Made by a program: the position numbers and the translations under genes
Shown here: piece after piece, positions 50,769 through 59,968 of the stretch
Numbering within the stretch: position 1 is the stretch's first letter
Layout: each line of letters starts with the position of its first letter
Origin: Streptomyces smyrnaeus
GTDB taxonomy: Bacteria > Actinomycetota > Actinomycetes > Streptomycetales > Streptomycetaceae
Reading direction: 5' to 3'
Length of the DNA stretch: 64,000 nt
Assembly (NCBI RefSeq): GCF_017676345.1
Contig: NZ_JAFFZM010000023.1
Location: 50,505-114,504, forward strand
Notes under the pieces: model-generated
What the model was told of the DNA's origin: nothing
Seen by the model: the letters and a program-made list of their open reading frames with translations, nothing else
The model's database searches: none

Positions 50769-52744
50769 TCGCTCGTCAGCTCCTCGTCGGTCAGGTACTT
50801 GATCAACTCCTCCTTCTCGAACAGCTCAAGAAGGTCCTTGCGGATCGGTGGCATCTCGCGGCGCCGCAGCGCGATCCGCCCCGCGCGGCCCGTCTCGGCC
50901 TCGGCGCCCGACGCGCCCTCGGCTGCGAGGGTGCAGACGAGATTGGCGCGCCGCCACTCGCGGTCCATCTCGGGGTGGTCGTCGCGGGTGTGCCCGCCGC
51001 GCGACTCCGTACGGTTCAGCGCGGCGCGGGCCACGCACTCGCTGACCAGCAGCATGTTGCGCAGGTCCAGGGCGAGGTGCCAGCCGGGGTTGAACTGCCG
51101 GTGGCCCTCCACCTTCGCGCGCCGGGCGCGCTCGCGCAGCTCGGCGAGGCGGTCCAGCGCCTCGGACATCTCCTCCTCGCGGCGGATGATGCCCACCAGG
51201 TCGTTCATGGCCCGCTGGAGGTCCTGGTGCACCGCGTACGGGTTCTCGGCCGACTCCTCGGCTGCCTCCCCGGCCGTCTCCTCGTCCGCCGGGGCCGGAC
51301 CGACGCCGAACGGCCGCAGCGCCTCGGCCGCCGCCGTGTCGATCTGCTCGTCCGCCACCCGGGGCCGCTCCCGCGCACAGCCGCGCGCGTACTCCGCCGC
51401 GTACAGCCCCGCACGGCGGCCGAAGACCAGCAGGTCGGAGAGGGAGTTGCCGCCCAGCCGGTTGGAGCCGTGCATACCGCCGGCGACCTCACCCGCCGCG
51501 AACAGCCCCGGCACCCCGCGCGCCGCCGCCGTGTCCGAGTCGACGTCCACACCGCCCATCACGTAGTGGCAGGTGGGGCCGACCTCCATGGGCTCGGCCG
51601 TGATGTCCACATCGGCCAGCTCGCGGAACTGGTGGTGCATCGAGGGCAGTCGGCGTTTGATCGTCTCGGCGGACATCCGGGTGGACACGTCCAGGAAGAC
51701 GCCGCCGTGCGGGGAGCCCCGCCCCGCCTTGACCTCGGCGTTGATGGCGCGCGCCACCTCGTCGCGGGGCAGCAGCTCGGGTGGGCGGCGGTTGTTGTCC
51801 GGGTCCTCGTACCAGCCGTCGGCCTCCTGCTCGGACTCCGCGTACTTCTCCTTGAAGACGTCCGGGACGTAGTCGAACATGAACCGCTTGCCCTCGGAGT
51901 TGCGCAGCACCCCGCCGTCGCCCCGCACCGACTCGGTGACCAGGATGCCCTTCACCGACGGCGGCCAGACCATCCCCGTCGGGTGGAACTGCACGAACTC
52001 CATGTTGATCAGCGAGGCCCCGGCCAGCAGCGCCAGCGCGTGCCCGTCCCCGGTGTACTCCCAGGAGTTGGAGGTGACCTTGAACGACTTGCCGATGCCA
52101 CCGGTCGCCAGCACCACGGCCGGAGCCTCGATGACGAAGAACCGGCCGCTCTCGCGCTCGTAGCAGAAGACACCGGACACCCGGTCCTCCCCCTCCGAAC
52201 CGGGTTCTTTCAAGATCTGGGTGACGGTGCACTCCTGGAAGACCTTGATGCGGGCCTCGTAGTCGCCGCTCTCCTTGAAGTCCTCCTGCTGCAGCGAGAC
52301 GACCTTCTGCTGGAGCGTACGGATCAGCTCCAGGCCGGTACGGTCGCCGACGTGCGCCAGGCGCGGATACTCGTGGCCACCGAAGTTGCGCTGCGAGATC
52401 CGCCCGTCCGGCGTGCGGTCGAACAGCGCGCCCCAGGTCTCCAGCTCCCACACCCTCTCGGGTGCCTCACGGGCGTGGAGTTCGGCCATCCGCCACTGGT
52501 TGAGGAACTTGCCGCCGCGCATGGTGTCGCGGAAGTGCACCTGCCAGTTGTCGCCCTCGTTGACGTTGCCCATGCTGGCGGCGATGCCGCCCTCGGCCAT
52601 CACCGTATGGGCCTTGCCGAAGAGGGACTTGCAGATCACCGCGGTGCGCAGGCCCTGCTCCCGTGCCTCGATCGCGGCCCGCAACCCGGCGCCGCCCGCG
52701 CCGACGATGACGACGTCCCACTGCTGACGTTCGACGTGTGCCAT
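50765..52744 (-). CDS. sdhA: Succinate dehydrogenase/fumarate reductase flavoprotein
   Basis: Flavoprotein of 659 residues. The FAD-binding dinucleotide fold is at the N-terminus (VVIVGAGGAGLRAAIEA). Further segments are EGGIAASMGNVNEGDNWQVHFRDT, FGGHEYPRLAHVGDRTGLELIRTL (active-site region), LATGGIGKSFKVTSNSWEYTGDGHALALLAGA, and AGEVAGGMHGSNRLGGNSLSDLLVFGRRAG. Oxidises succinate or reduces fumarate at the inner face of the membrane. ATG 52744 is used; an in-frame TTG at 52753 would have a better-spaced GAGGG. Inserted Glu/Ala-rich loop near residue 490. Confidence 0.95.
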   Translation of the reverse strand: MAHVERQQWDVVIVGAGGAGLRAAIEAREQGLRTAVICKSLFGKAHTVMAEGGIAASMGNVNEGDNWQVHFRDTMRGGKFLNQWRMAELHAREAPERVWELETWGALFDRTPDGRISQRNFGGHEYPRLAHVGDRTGLELIRTLQQKVVSLQQEDFKESGDYEARIKVFQECTVTQILKEPGSEGEDRVSGVFCYERESGRFFVIEAPAVVLATGGIGKSFKVTSNSWEYTGDGHALALLAGASLINMEFVQFHPTGMVWPPSVKGILVTESVRGDGGVLRNSEGKRFMFDYVPDVFKEKYAESEQEADGWYEDPDNNRRPPELLPRDEVARAINAEVKAGRGSPHGGVFLDVSTRMSAETIKRRLPSMHHQFRELADVDITAEPMEVGPTCHYVMGGVDVDSDTAAARGVPGLFAAGEVAGGMHGSNRLGGNSLSDLLVFGRRAGLYAAEYARGCARERPRVADEQIDTAAAEALRPFGVGPAPADEETAGEAAEESAENPYAVHQDLQRAMNDLVGIIRREEEMSEALDRLAELRERARRAKVEGHRQFNPGWHLALDLRNMLLVSECVARAALNRTESRGGHTRDDHPEMDREWRRANLVCTLAAEGASGAEAETGRAGRIALRRREMPPIRKDLLELFEKEELIKYLTDEELTSE

Positions 52745-52760
52745 GTCGCTCAAGTCCCTC

Positions 52761-53612
52761 TCAGAAGAGCCGCGGGTCGGTGATGGTGCCGGTGGCGAGC
52801 AGGTAGACGTAGAAGTCCGCCAGCGCCACGCTGAGCAACGAGGCCCAGGCGAGCAGCATGTGCCGCTCGTTGAGCTTTCCGACCCAGCCCCACAGCCGGT
52901 AGCGCACCGGGTGCTTGGAGAAGTGCCGCAGCCTGCCGCCGACGATGTGCCGACAGGAGTGGCAGGAGAGGGTGTACGCCCAGATCAGCACGATGTTGGC
53001 GAGGAAGACCAGGGTGCCCACACCCATGTGGCCCCACTCGTACTCCTCGTTGCGGAAGCCGAGCACGGTGTCCCAGGTGAGGATCACCGCGACCAGCATC
53101 GCCGCGTAGAAGAAGTAGCGGTGGATGTTCTGCAGGATGAGCGGGAAGCGGGTCTCGCCGGTGTACTTCTTGTGCGGCTCGGCCACCGCGCAGGCCGGGG
53201 GAGAGGCCCAGAAACCGCGGTAGTAGGCCTTGCGGTAGTAGTAGCAGGTGAGCCGGAAGCCCAACGGGAAGATCAGGATGAGCAGCGCGGGGGACAGCCC
53301 CCACCACTCGCCGAACAGCCCCCAGTTGGGCCCGCCCTTCATCGTCGCGCAGTTGTCCGCGAGGCAGGGCGAGTAGAACGGTGACACATACGGCGCGTGG
53401 TAGTAGTCCGTGTTCGCGAACGCGCGCCAGCTGGAGTAGACGACGAACGCCAGCAGCCCGAGCGCGGTCGCGGCGGGCGCGAGCCACCAGCGGTCCTTGC
53501 GCAGATGGGGCTCGGCGATGGCGGCGCGCGTGCTGGTGTGCACGCCGGTGGGCCGGGGGCCCGCGGGTGGGCGGGGCCCCGTGCTCTGTTGTGGTTCGGT
53601 GCCAGTGGCCAA
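52761..53612 (-). CDS. SDH membrane-anchor subunit (SdhC/D-like)
   Basis: Membrane protein of 283 residues, TTG start with GGAG 7 nt upstream. Five to six helices (ALGLLAFVVYSSWRAF, SPALLILIFPLGFRL, FFYAAMLVAVILTWDTVLGF, LVFLANIVLIWAYTLSC, HMLLAWASLLSVALADFYVYLLAT) with His residues suited to heme binding (NIHRYFFYAAML, HSCRHIVGGRLRHFSKHPVR, ERHMLLAW). The position and length match the single membrane subunit found with this actinobacterial fumarate-reductase-like SDH. It is the first gene of the operon. The Cys pair SCHSCRH next to a helix is notable. Confidence 0.85.
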   Translation of the reverse strand: MATGTEPQQSTGPRPPAGPRPTGVHTSTRAAIAEPHLRKDRWWLAPAATALGLLAFVVYSSWRAFANTDYYHAPYVSPFYSPCLADNCATMKGGPNWGLFGEWWGLSPALLILIFPLGFRLTCYYYRKAYYRGFWASPPACAVAEPHKKYTGETRFPLILQNIHRYFFYAAMLVAVILTWDTVLGFRNEEYEWGHMGVGTLVFLANIVLIWAYTLSCHSCRHIVGGRLRHFSKHPVRYRLWGWVGKLNERHMLLAWASLLSVALADFYVYLLATGTITDPRLF

Positions 53613-53693
53613 CGGTTTCTCCGGATGAGACGGCTGGGATCAGGGCAGGCCCGGCAGCAGGCGCCTGCCTTCAACGACTCGCTGTCCAACGAG

Positions 53694-53981
53694 TCACGGT
53701 GCGTGCCGGTCGCGCGCTCCGAGCCCTTCGTCGTCGACATCCGTCCACAGGCCCGGGTCGTAGGGCTGGTCGGTGATGGTCACCATCTCGGCGTGCGGCT
53801 CGGCCCTCGGCCGTGGGGCGGTGGCTCCCAGCAGGGCGAGGGATTCCTTCAGATGCTCGGTGTCGCTGCGTACCCGCCGGATCTCCAGGCCGCTGCCGAC
53901 ATGCTTCTCCAGTCGGCTGACGCAGCGCGCGAGATCGTCCAGACATCGCTGAGCGGCTGTCAGTTCATCGTGCAAGGACAT
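53694..53981 (-). CDS. Small coiled-coil protein, conserved hypothetical
   Basis: Protein of 95 residues. GGAGGTG lies 8 nt before ATG 53981, a strong RBS, which argues that the gene is real. The first 60 residues are heptad-rich (LTAAQRCLDDLARCVSRLEKHVGSGLEIRRVRSDTEHLKESLALL), suggesting a coiled coil. The C-terminus is acidic (DQPYDPGLWTDVDDEGLG). I know no function. It is transcribed in the same direction as the SDH operon, 82 nt upstream of it, and has its own RBS. Confidence 0.7.
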   Translation of the reverse strand: MSLHDELTAAQRCLDDLARCVSRLEKHVGSGLEIRRVRSDTEHLKESLALLGATAPRPRAEPHAEMVTITDQPYDPGLWTDVDDEGLGARDRHAP

Positions 53982-54108
53982 GACGTGCCCACCTCCGCGG
54001 TGGTGCGGCTGGCGTGGTCGATGCGCGTGGCGAGTGTTGCGCGTCACACTCCCGCTTGTGAAGGGTGCGGCACGCCTTTCCGCCCGTACGAGACCCTGCC
54101 GGCGGCCT

Positions 54109-54714
54109 TCAGCCGCGGAGCAGCGCGGAGGTGTCGAGGGCGGGGTAGGGGGAGGGCAGGGGCAGCGGGTCCCCGAGCTTGACCTCGGAAGTCGTCTTGT
54201 ACCGCGCGTCGCCTTCGTGTGAAACCGGGTCGGAGAAGGCGTACGCCTTGCCTTCCTTGCGGTGGATCAACACATATACGGGCACGCCGGCCGCGGCGTA
54301 GGCCCGGTACTTCGGCCCGGAGTCCACTTCGTGGTTGCTGGAGGTGACCTCACCCACCAGGGCCAGGAGATCGGCCGAGTACCAGCCGCGGTGGGCCTCT
54401 CGGTACGCCTCGTCCACCTCGCTCGGCCGACGGTGGAGCACGAAGAAGTCGGGAACCACGAGGCTTTGAGTGGTTGTTCCAAGAGCGGCACGGAAGCCTG
54501 TGCCGATTCCGCTATGGCGGAAACCGGCTTCTCGGAGGTGGATGACGAGACTCAGCGCAGCATCGTTGTGCTGATAGTCCGGGTGCGGCGGCACGATGAC
54601 CATTCCCTCGATGTATTCCGGACGAATCGCCTCCTCGGAGGCATCTTCGACCGCGATCAGCTTGTCGACGGGGTCCATGGCCTTCACCGGCTCCATCACA
54701 GGTTCGGCGGTCAT
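54109..54714 (-). CDS. Uma2 family (DUF820) PD-(D/E)XK nuclease-like protein
   Basis: Protein of 201 residues of the Uma2 family: VVPDFFVLHRR, LVGEVTSSNHEVDSGPKYRAYAAAGVPVYVLIHRKEGKAYAF contains the PD...ExT/S...K nuclease-fold pattern (Asp about residue 88, Glu about 118, Lys about 131). Uma2 proteins occur in many paralogous copies in Streptomyces, with unclear roles. A -10-like TAATCT stands at 54740-54745 on the minus strand. It is monocistronic and divergent from the solute-binding protein gene. Confidence 0.88.
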   Translation of the reverse strand: MTAEPVMEPVKAMDPVDKLIAVEDASEEAIRPEYIEGMVIVPPHPDYQHNDAALSLVIHLREAGFRHSGIGTGFRAALGTTTQSLVVPDFFVLHRRPSEVDEAYREAHRGWYSADLLALVGEVTSSNHEVDSGPKYRAYAAAGVPVYVLIHRKEGKAYAFSDPVSHEGDARYKTTSEVKLGDPLPLPSPYPALDTSALLRG

Positions 54715-55035
54715 CGTTGGTCCTCTCGCTGGCTCTCCCAGATTACGCCGGGGCCGGACACCCCGGGGGCATCCTGCGGCCCTCCCCGCAGCTATGTGCG
54801 AGGTTTTCCCGCTGGTTACCCCGTTCGGGTGTTACGGCGGTGCGAAGCCCGGGCGTGCGCCCCCATGTCCTGCCCCGGGGCTGCTCCGCACGAGTGGTCA
54901 GATGTGCTCCGTACGACGTGTCTGCCCGGTCCCGGGTGTGGGGCCGCCTTCAGTGGGGCGAAAAGATGTGATGAGCCGCCAAAACCGCCGAAAGTGGACG
55001 TACGCGGGTGCGCGGCCAGCCCCGGAGGTTTCAGC
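54715..55035. other. Intergenic region between Uma2 and the solute-binding protein gene
   Basis: About 320 nt serving divergent genes. Only a minus-strand -10-like TAATCT (54740-54745) is recognisable. GGAGG precedes the plus-strand ATG at 55036. I see no dyad or gene in it. Confidence 0.5.
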
Positions 55036-57426
55036 ATGCGAGCCGTCCCAGCCGAATCACCAAGGCCCCCCAGGCCGCCGCAGCCGGGGGAGTCCCCGAG
55101 CCGTGGCGCGACCGTCCGGCCCTGCCGGAACCGGCGCTGCACCCGGCGCTGGGTGGCGATGCTCGTCGCCGGCGTGCTGCTGCCACTGCCGCTGGCCGCG
55201 TGCGGCGACTCGGACTCGCAGGACTCCGAGGCCGGAGCCGGGCTCGGATCGGCGGAGGCGGCCGGCGACGTACGGGCCACCGAGCGGGCGCGGGTCGCCT
55301 CCGGCGGCACCCTGCGCTGGGCGGTGGACGCGGCGCCCAGCACCTTCAACGTCTTCCAGCCCGACTCGACCGAGGCCACCAAGCGGGTCGCGGCGGCCAC
55401 TCTCCCCACGCTGTTCACCCTGGACAAGCACGGGCGGCCGCAGGCCGACGAGGACTTCCTGCGCGGCGCCGAGGTCACCGAGACCGAACCCCGTCAGACC
55501 GTCGTCTACAAGCTCAACCCGAAGGCACGCTGGAGCGACGGCCGCCGGCTGGGCGCGGCGGACTTCCGCGCCCAGTGGAAGGCGCTGCGCGGCAAGAACA
55601 ACGCCTACTGGACGGCACGGAACGCCGGGTACGACCGCATCCGGAAGGTCACCGAAGGGGAGGGGGCCGACGAGGTCAAGGTCATCTTCGGCAAGCCCTA
55701 CGCGGACTGGCGCTCGCTGTTCACGCCGCTGTATCCCAAGCAGGCCATGAGCAGTCCCAAGGTCTTCAACGACGGTGTCCGCACCTCGCTGCCCGCCGTG
55801 GCCGGCCCGTTCCGGGTCGTCAAGGCGGACAAGGACCGCTCGCGCACCGTCCTCAAGCGCAATCACCGCTGGTGGGGCGAGCGGGCGAAGCTGGACCGCA
55901 TCGTGCTGACGGCCGTGCCCCGCGACAAGGTGGCCAAGGCGCTGGCCAAGGGGAAGGTGGACGTCGCCGACGTCGGCGCCGCGACGGCGGAGCGGATCGG
56001 CTCGGCGAACGGGCTGGGCGGTCCCCAGCGCCCCGACGCGGCCAAGGGCGCCAAGAACGCGCAGGAGGCCCGCAAGCGCGAGGCCGAGCTGCGCGAGGCA
56101 CGCAAGCGGAAGGCCCGCGAGCGCTTCGGCGCCTCCGCCGCGCGGCAGCTGGGCAAGTACGAGGTGCGCCGGGCGCTGGATCCCGCCTACACCCAGCTCA
56201 CCCTCAACGGTGCGAGCGGCCCCCTGGCCGATGAGCGGGTGCGCCGCGCGGTGGCCCGCGCCATCGACCGGGACGAGCTGGCCGAGAAGGCGCTCGCGGG
56301 CACCGGTCTGCCGGATGATCCGCTCGGCAGCCATCTGCGGATGGCCGACCAGGACGGCTACCGGGACAACAGCGGCGCCTTCGGCAGCGCGGACCTCGAC
56401 TCCGCGCAGTCCCTGCTGGCCGACGCGGGCTGGAAGACCGGTGGCCTCGGTGGGGCAGGCGCCGACAAGCGTGCCCAGGACGCCCACGCGCGGGACCGGG
56501 CCGAGGACAGGTCCAAGGAGCGCGGCAAGGAGGACGACAAGGAGAAGGAGAAGCGGGCCGACGGCGGGCCCGCCGAGCCGCCCGGTGCGGCAGGCTCCCC
56601 CGACGCGGGCGGCCGTGCGCCGCACCGCGCCGAGGCCGAGGCGTCCGTCGTCCGGCTGACCGCCGCCCAGATCGCCCGGGTCGTCGACAGGCCGCTGGGC
56701 CTCTCCGTCTCGGCCACGGCCCAGCGCGCCTCCATCCTCGCGCAGGCCGCGCACTCCAGCCTCGCCTCCGCCAGACAGGCCGGCTCCGAGCGCAAGCTGA
56801 GCCGGGCCAAGGCGGCGCTGGAGACGGCCGAGAAGGTGCGGGCGACGGCCCGGGAACTGCGACTGCTGGCGGGCGACCCGGCCAGCGCGGTGCGCAGCAA
56901 GGACGGCAAGCCCCTCGCGCTGCGGTTCGTCCTGCCGGGCGGCAAGGGCTCGGCGCAGCTGCGGGAGACCGGCAAGCGCATCGCCCGGATGCTGACCGAG
57001 GTCGGTATCCGTACGCAGATCAAGGAAGTGCCGGGCGACAGCTACTTCAAGGACCACATCGCGACGGGCGAGTACGACCTGGCGCTGTACTCCTGGCCCG
57101 CGACGGCGTTCCCCGCCACCGAGGCGCGGCCGATCTTCGCCAAGCCGCAGCCCGCCTCGGACGGCTCGCTGCTGGTCGAGCAGAACTACGCCCGGGTGGG
57201 TACCGACCGGATCGACCAGCTCTTCGAGCAGGCGGCGGGCGAGCTGGACGACGGGCGGCGCCGGGCGCTGATGGAGAAGGCCGATCGGCGGATCTGGGCG
57301 GTGGCCGGCTCGCTGCCGCTCTACCAGCGGCCGCAGCTGGTGGCGGCCAAGCGGGACCTGGCCAATGTGGGGGCCTTCGGGTTCACCAGCCCGGTCTACG
57401 AGGACATGGGCTACCGCAAGGGCTGA
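55036..57426 (+). CDS. ABC transporter solute-binding lipoprotein with charged inserts
   Basis: Extracytoplasmic lipoprotein of 796 residues (typical oligopeptide-binding proteins are ~540). A signal with lipobox PLAAC (Cys near residue 55) is followed by SBP_bac_5 elements: GGTLRWAVDAAPSTFNVFQP, YKLNPKARWSDGRRLGAADFRAQW, LNGASGPLADERVRRAVARAIDRDELA and the C-terminal ADRRIWAVAGSLPLYQRPQLVAA. Two extra regions interrupt it: a Lys/Arg/Glu helix at ~340-370 (AQEARKREAELREARKRKARERF) and a ~150-residue charged then Ala-rich helical block at ~475-620. No permease or ATPase is adjacent; TypA follows. GGAGG stands 7 nt before ATG. Confidence 0.88.
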   Translation: MRAVPAESPRPPRPPQPGESPSRGATVRPCRNRRCTRRWVAMLVAGVLLPLPLAACGDSDSQDSEAGAGLGSAEAAGDVRATERARVASGGTLRWAVDAAPSTFNVFQPDSTEATKRVAAATLPTLFTLDKHGRPQADEDFLRGAEVTETEPRQTVVYKLNPKARWSDGRRLGAADFRAQWKALRGKNNAYWTARNAGYDRIRKVTEGEGADEVKVIFGKPYADWRSLFTPLYPKQAMSSPKVFNDGVRTSLPAVAGPFRVVKADKDRSRTVLKRNHRWWGERAKLDRIVLTAVPRDKVAKALAKGKVDVADVGAATAERIGSANGLGGPQRPDAAKGAKNAQEARKREAELREARKRKARERFGASAARQLGKYEVRRALDPAYTQLTLNGASGPLADERVRRAVARAIDRDELAEKALAGTGLPDDPLGSHLRMADQDGYRDNSGAFGSADLDSAQSLLADAGWKTGGLGGAGADKRAQDAHARDRAEDRSKERGKEDDKEKEKRADGGPAEPPGAAGSPDAGGRAPHRAEAEASVVRLTAAQIARVVDRPLGLSVSATAQRASILAQAAHSSLASARQAGSERKLSRAKAALETAEKVRATARELRLLAGDPASAVRSKDGKPLALRFVLPGGKGSAQLRETGKRIARMLTEVGIRTQIKEVPGDSYFKDHIATGEYDLALYSWPATAFPATEARPIFAKPQPASDGSLLVEQNYARVGTDRIDQLFEQAAGELDDGRRRALMEKADRRIWAVAGSLPLYQRPQLVAAKRDLANVGAFGFTSPVYEDMGYRKG

Positions 57427-57628
57427 GCACCTTCGACCACGCAGAGCGCCGGGCGGACCGCACAGTGGCCCCGTCCGGCGCTTCGCGGCGGGGCCCGTAC
57501 CATGGTTGACGAGGCCGCGGCGAGCCATGCCCGGCGTCAGGGGCGCGGCCCGGCCGCACAGGCCGGGGGCTCCCGGCCGAAGACCGGGGGAGCGCGGCCC
57601 GATCCGTCAACCCGGGAGACACCCCTCA

Positions 57629-59500
57629 GTGCCCACGCGCCACGACATCCGTAACGTCGCCATCGTCGCCCACGTCGACCACGGCAAGACGACTCTCGTC
57701 GACGCCATGCTCAAGCAGGCCGGAGCTTTCGCGGCCCACCAGCTCGAATCCGTCGACGACCGGGTGATGGACTCGAACGACCTGGAGCGCGAGAAGGGCA
57801 TCACCATTCTCGCCAAGAACACCGCGGTCAAGTACCACCCCAAGGACGGTGGCGAGCCGGTCACCATCAACATCATCGACACCCCCGGTCACGCCGACTT
57901 CGGTGGCGAGGTCGAGCGCGGTCTGTCGATGGTGGACGCGGTCGTACTGCTGGTCGACGCCTCCGAGGGTCCCCTGCCGCAGACCCGCTTCGTGCTCCGC
58001 AAGGCGCTCCAGGCGCGGCTCCCCGTCATCCTCTGCGTCAACAAGACGGACCGCCCCGACGCCCGGATCTCCGAGGTCGTGGACGAGACCTACGACCTCT
58101 TCCTGGACCTGGACGCGGACGAGGAGCAGATCGAGTTCCCCATCGTCTACGCCTGTGCCCGCGACGGTGTCGCCTCGCTGACCCAGCCCGCCGACGGCGC
58201 GGTGCCCGCGGACAGCGACAGCCTGGAGCCGTTCTTCACCACCCTGCTGGAGACGGTGCCCGCCCCCACCTACGAGGAGGGCGCTCCGCTCCAGGCGCAC
58301 GTCACCAACCTGGACGCCGACAACTTCCTGGGCCGGATCGCGCTGCTGCGCGTCAAGGAGGGCTCGCTGAAGAAGGGCCAGACCGTGGCCTGGATGAAGC
58401 GGGACGGCTCCGTGCAGAACGTGCGGATCACCGAGCTGCTGATGACCGAGGCGCTGACCCGCAAGCCCGCGGCCGAGGCCGGCCCCGGCGACATCTGCGC
58501 GGTCGCGGGTATCCCGGACATCATGATCGGCGAGACGCTGGCGGACGCCGAGAACCCGGTCGCGCTGCCGTTGATCACTGTCGACGAGCCCGCCATCTCG
58601 ATGACGATCGGTACCAACAACTCGCCGCTGGTGGGCAAGGGCGGCAAGGGCCACAAGGTCACGGCGCGGCTGGTCAAGGACCGGCTGGACCGCGAGCTGA
58701 TCGGCAACGTCTCGCTGCGGGTGCTGCCCACCGAGCGTCCCGACACCTGGGAGGTGCAGGGCCGTGGCGAGCTGGCCCTGGCCATCCTGGTGGAGACGAT
58801 GCGCCGCGAGGGCTTCGAGCTGACCGTGGGCAAGCCGGAGGTCGTCACCCGGGAGATCGACGGCAAGCTGCACGAGCCGGTCGAGCGTATGACGATCGAC
58901 GCTCCCGAGGAGCATCTGGGCGCCATCACCCAGCTCATGGCCGGCCGCAAGGGCCGGATGGAGACCATGACCAATCACGGCTCCGGCTGGGTGCGCATGG
59001 AGTGGCTCGTCCCCTCGCGCGGGCTGATCGGCTTCCGTACGGAGTTCTTGACCGAGACCCGCGGCACCGGTATCGCGCACTCGATCTTCGAGGGCCACGA
59101 GCCGTGGTTCGGTGAGCTGCGGACGCGGCGCAGCGGTTCGCTGGTGGCCGACCGCTCCGGGACCGCGACGCCGTTCGCGATGATGAACCTGCAGGAGCGG
59201 GGCGTCATCTTCATCGAGCCGGGCACCGAGGTGTACGAGGGCATGATCGTCGGGGAGAACTCCCGCTCCGACGACATGGACGTCAACATCACCAAGGAGA
59301 AGAAGCTCACCAACATGCGGGCCGCCTCCGCGGACACCACCGAGAACCTGGTGCCGCCGCGGAAGCTTTCCTTGGAGCAGGCGCTGGAGTTCTGCCGCGA
59401 GGACGAGTGCATCGAGGTGACGCCGGAGACGGTGCGCATCCGGAAGGTCAACCTCGACATGAAGGAGCGGGCCCGCGCGGCGGCACGCGCCAAGCGCTAG
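57629..59500 (+). CDS. typA: TypA/BipA ribosome-associated GTPase
   Basis: EF-G-like GTPase of 623 residues: G1 AHVDHGKTT, G2 EREKGITI, G3 DTPGHADFGGE, G4 NKTD; then domains II, III and V and the BipA-specific C-terminus (TNMRAASADTTENLVPPRKLSLEQALEFCREDECIEVTPETVRIRK). It binds the ribosome and is needed for stress or cold adaptation and 50S assembly in other bacteria. GTG 57629 follows GGGAG. The ~200-nt upstream gap holds GC-rich pairing segments but no clear promoter. Confidence 0.97.
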   Translation: MPTRHDIRNVAIVAHVDHGKTTLVDAMLKQAGAFAAHQLESVDDRVMDSNDLEREKGITILAKNTAVKYHPKDGGEPVTINIIDTPGHADFGGEVERGLSMVDAVVLLVDASEGPLPQTRFVLRKALQARLPVILCVNKTDRPDARISEVVDETYDLFLDLDADEEQIEFPIVYACARDGVASLTQPADGAVPADSDSLEPFFTTLLETVPAPTYEEGAPLQAHVTNLDADNFLGRIALLRVKEGSLKKGQTVAWMKRDGSVQNVRITELLMTEALTRKPAAEAGPGDICAVAGIPDIMIGETLADAENPVALPLITVDEPAISMTIGTNNSPLVGKGGKGHKVTARLVKDRLDRELIGNVSLRVLPTERPDTWEVQGRGELALAILVETMRREGFELTVGKPEVVTREIDGKLHEPVERMTIDAPEEHLGAITQLMAGRKGRMETMTNHGSGWVRMEWLVPSRGLIGFRTEFLTETRGTGIAHSIFEGHEPWFGELRTRRSGSLVADRSGTATPFAMMNLQERGVIFIEPGTEVYEGMIVGENSRSDDMDVNITKEKKLTNMRAASADTTENLVPPRKLSLEQALEFCREDECIEVTPETVRIRKVNLDMKERARAAARAKR

Positions 59501-59590
59501 CCGCACGGCGGCCGAACGCCGGTCGGACGCAGCCGGGCATCGGCCGCCTTCTCATACCGTCGGTCGCGCTCCGTAACGGCCGGAGGAGTT

Positions 59591-59630
59591 CAGGAAGGGG
59601 TCCCATCCGCCAGGATGGGGCCCCTTCCTG
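59591..59630 (+). terminator. Terminator of typA
   Basis: An 18-bp stem (59591-59608 with 59613-59630, one G-U pair) closes on GCCA, 91 nt after the typA stop. Outer bases CAGGAAGGGG pair with CCCCTTCCTG. Confidence 0.85.
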
Positions 59631-59794
59631 CGTTCCGCCTCCTGCCCGGCGACGTCTTGACACCTCCTCGGTGTCCGGAAAGAGAGCAGCAGCCCGCATC
59701 GGCTGTCTGTTTTGCTGGTGTTTGCCCGGTGTTGATCTCCGAATAACGGAAAAGAAGTTGTACGTGTAACCAAAATGAAACCGGTTGACCCTGG

Positions 59795-59823
59795 TTCAAC
59801 AGGGGTGCGAGGGCGGATAGTGA
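59795..59823 (+). promoter_or_regulatory. Promoter of the oligopeptide transporter operon
   Basis: TTCAAC (59795-59800), a 17-nt spacer and TAGTGA (59818-59823) stand 146 nt before the binding-protein ATG. The surrounding 59630-59968 segment is AT-richer than the rest of the window and has no open frame of its own. A partial dyad GTTGA/TCAAC (59784-59800) overlaps the -35. Confidence 0.45.
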
Positions 59824-59968
59824 AGCCATCGAGCTCGGGTTAAAGGGTCACGCACCGTCAAATGGGCGCCGACTCAGCGAGCGTGGGGGCGTTGTTGCGG
59901 GGTCGGCAGATTGCCGGTCCTGGCACCGCCCTTTTTCTCTTGGCGAAAACTCTGAGGAGGACGGGCCC

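Noticed and set aside
57427..57628. Possible structured RNA or riboswitch before typA
   Set aside because: GC-rich pairing exists but no known riboswitch consensus or convincing terminator/antiterminator pair can be seen.
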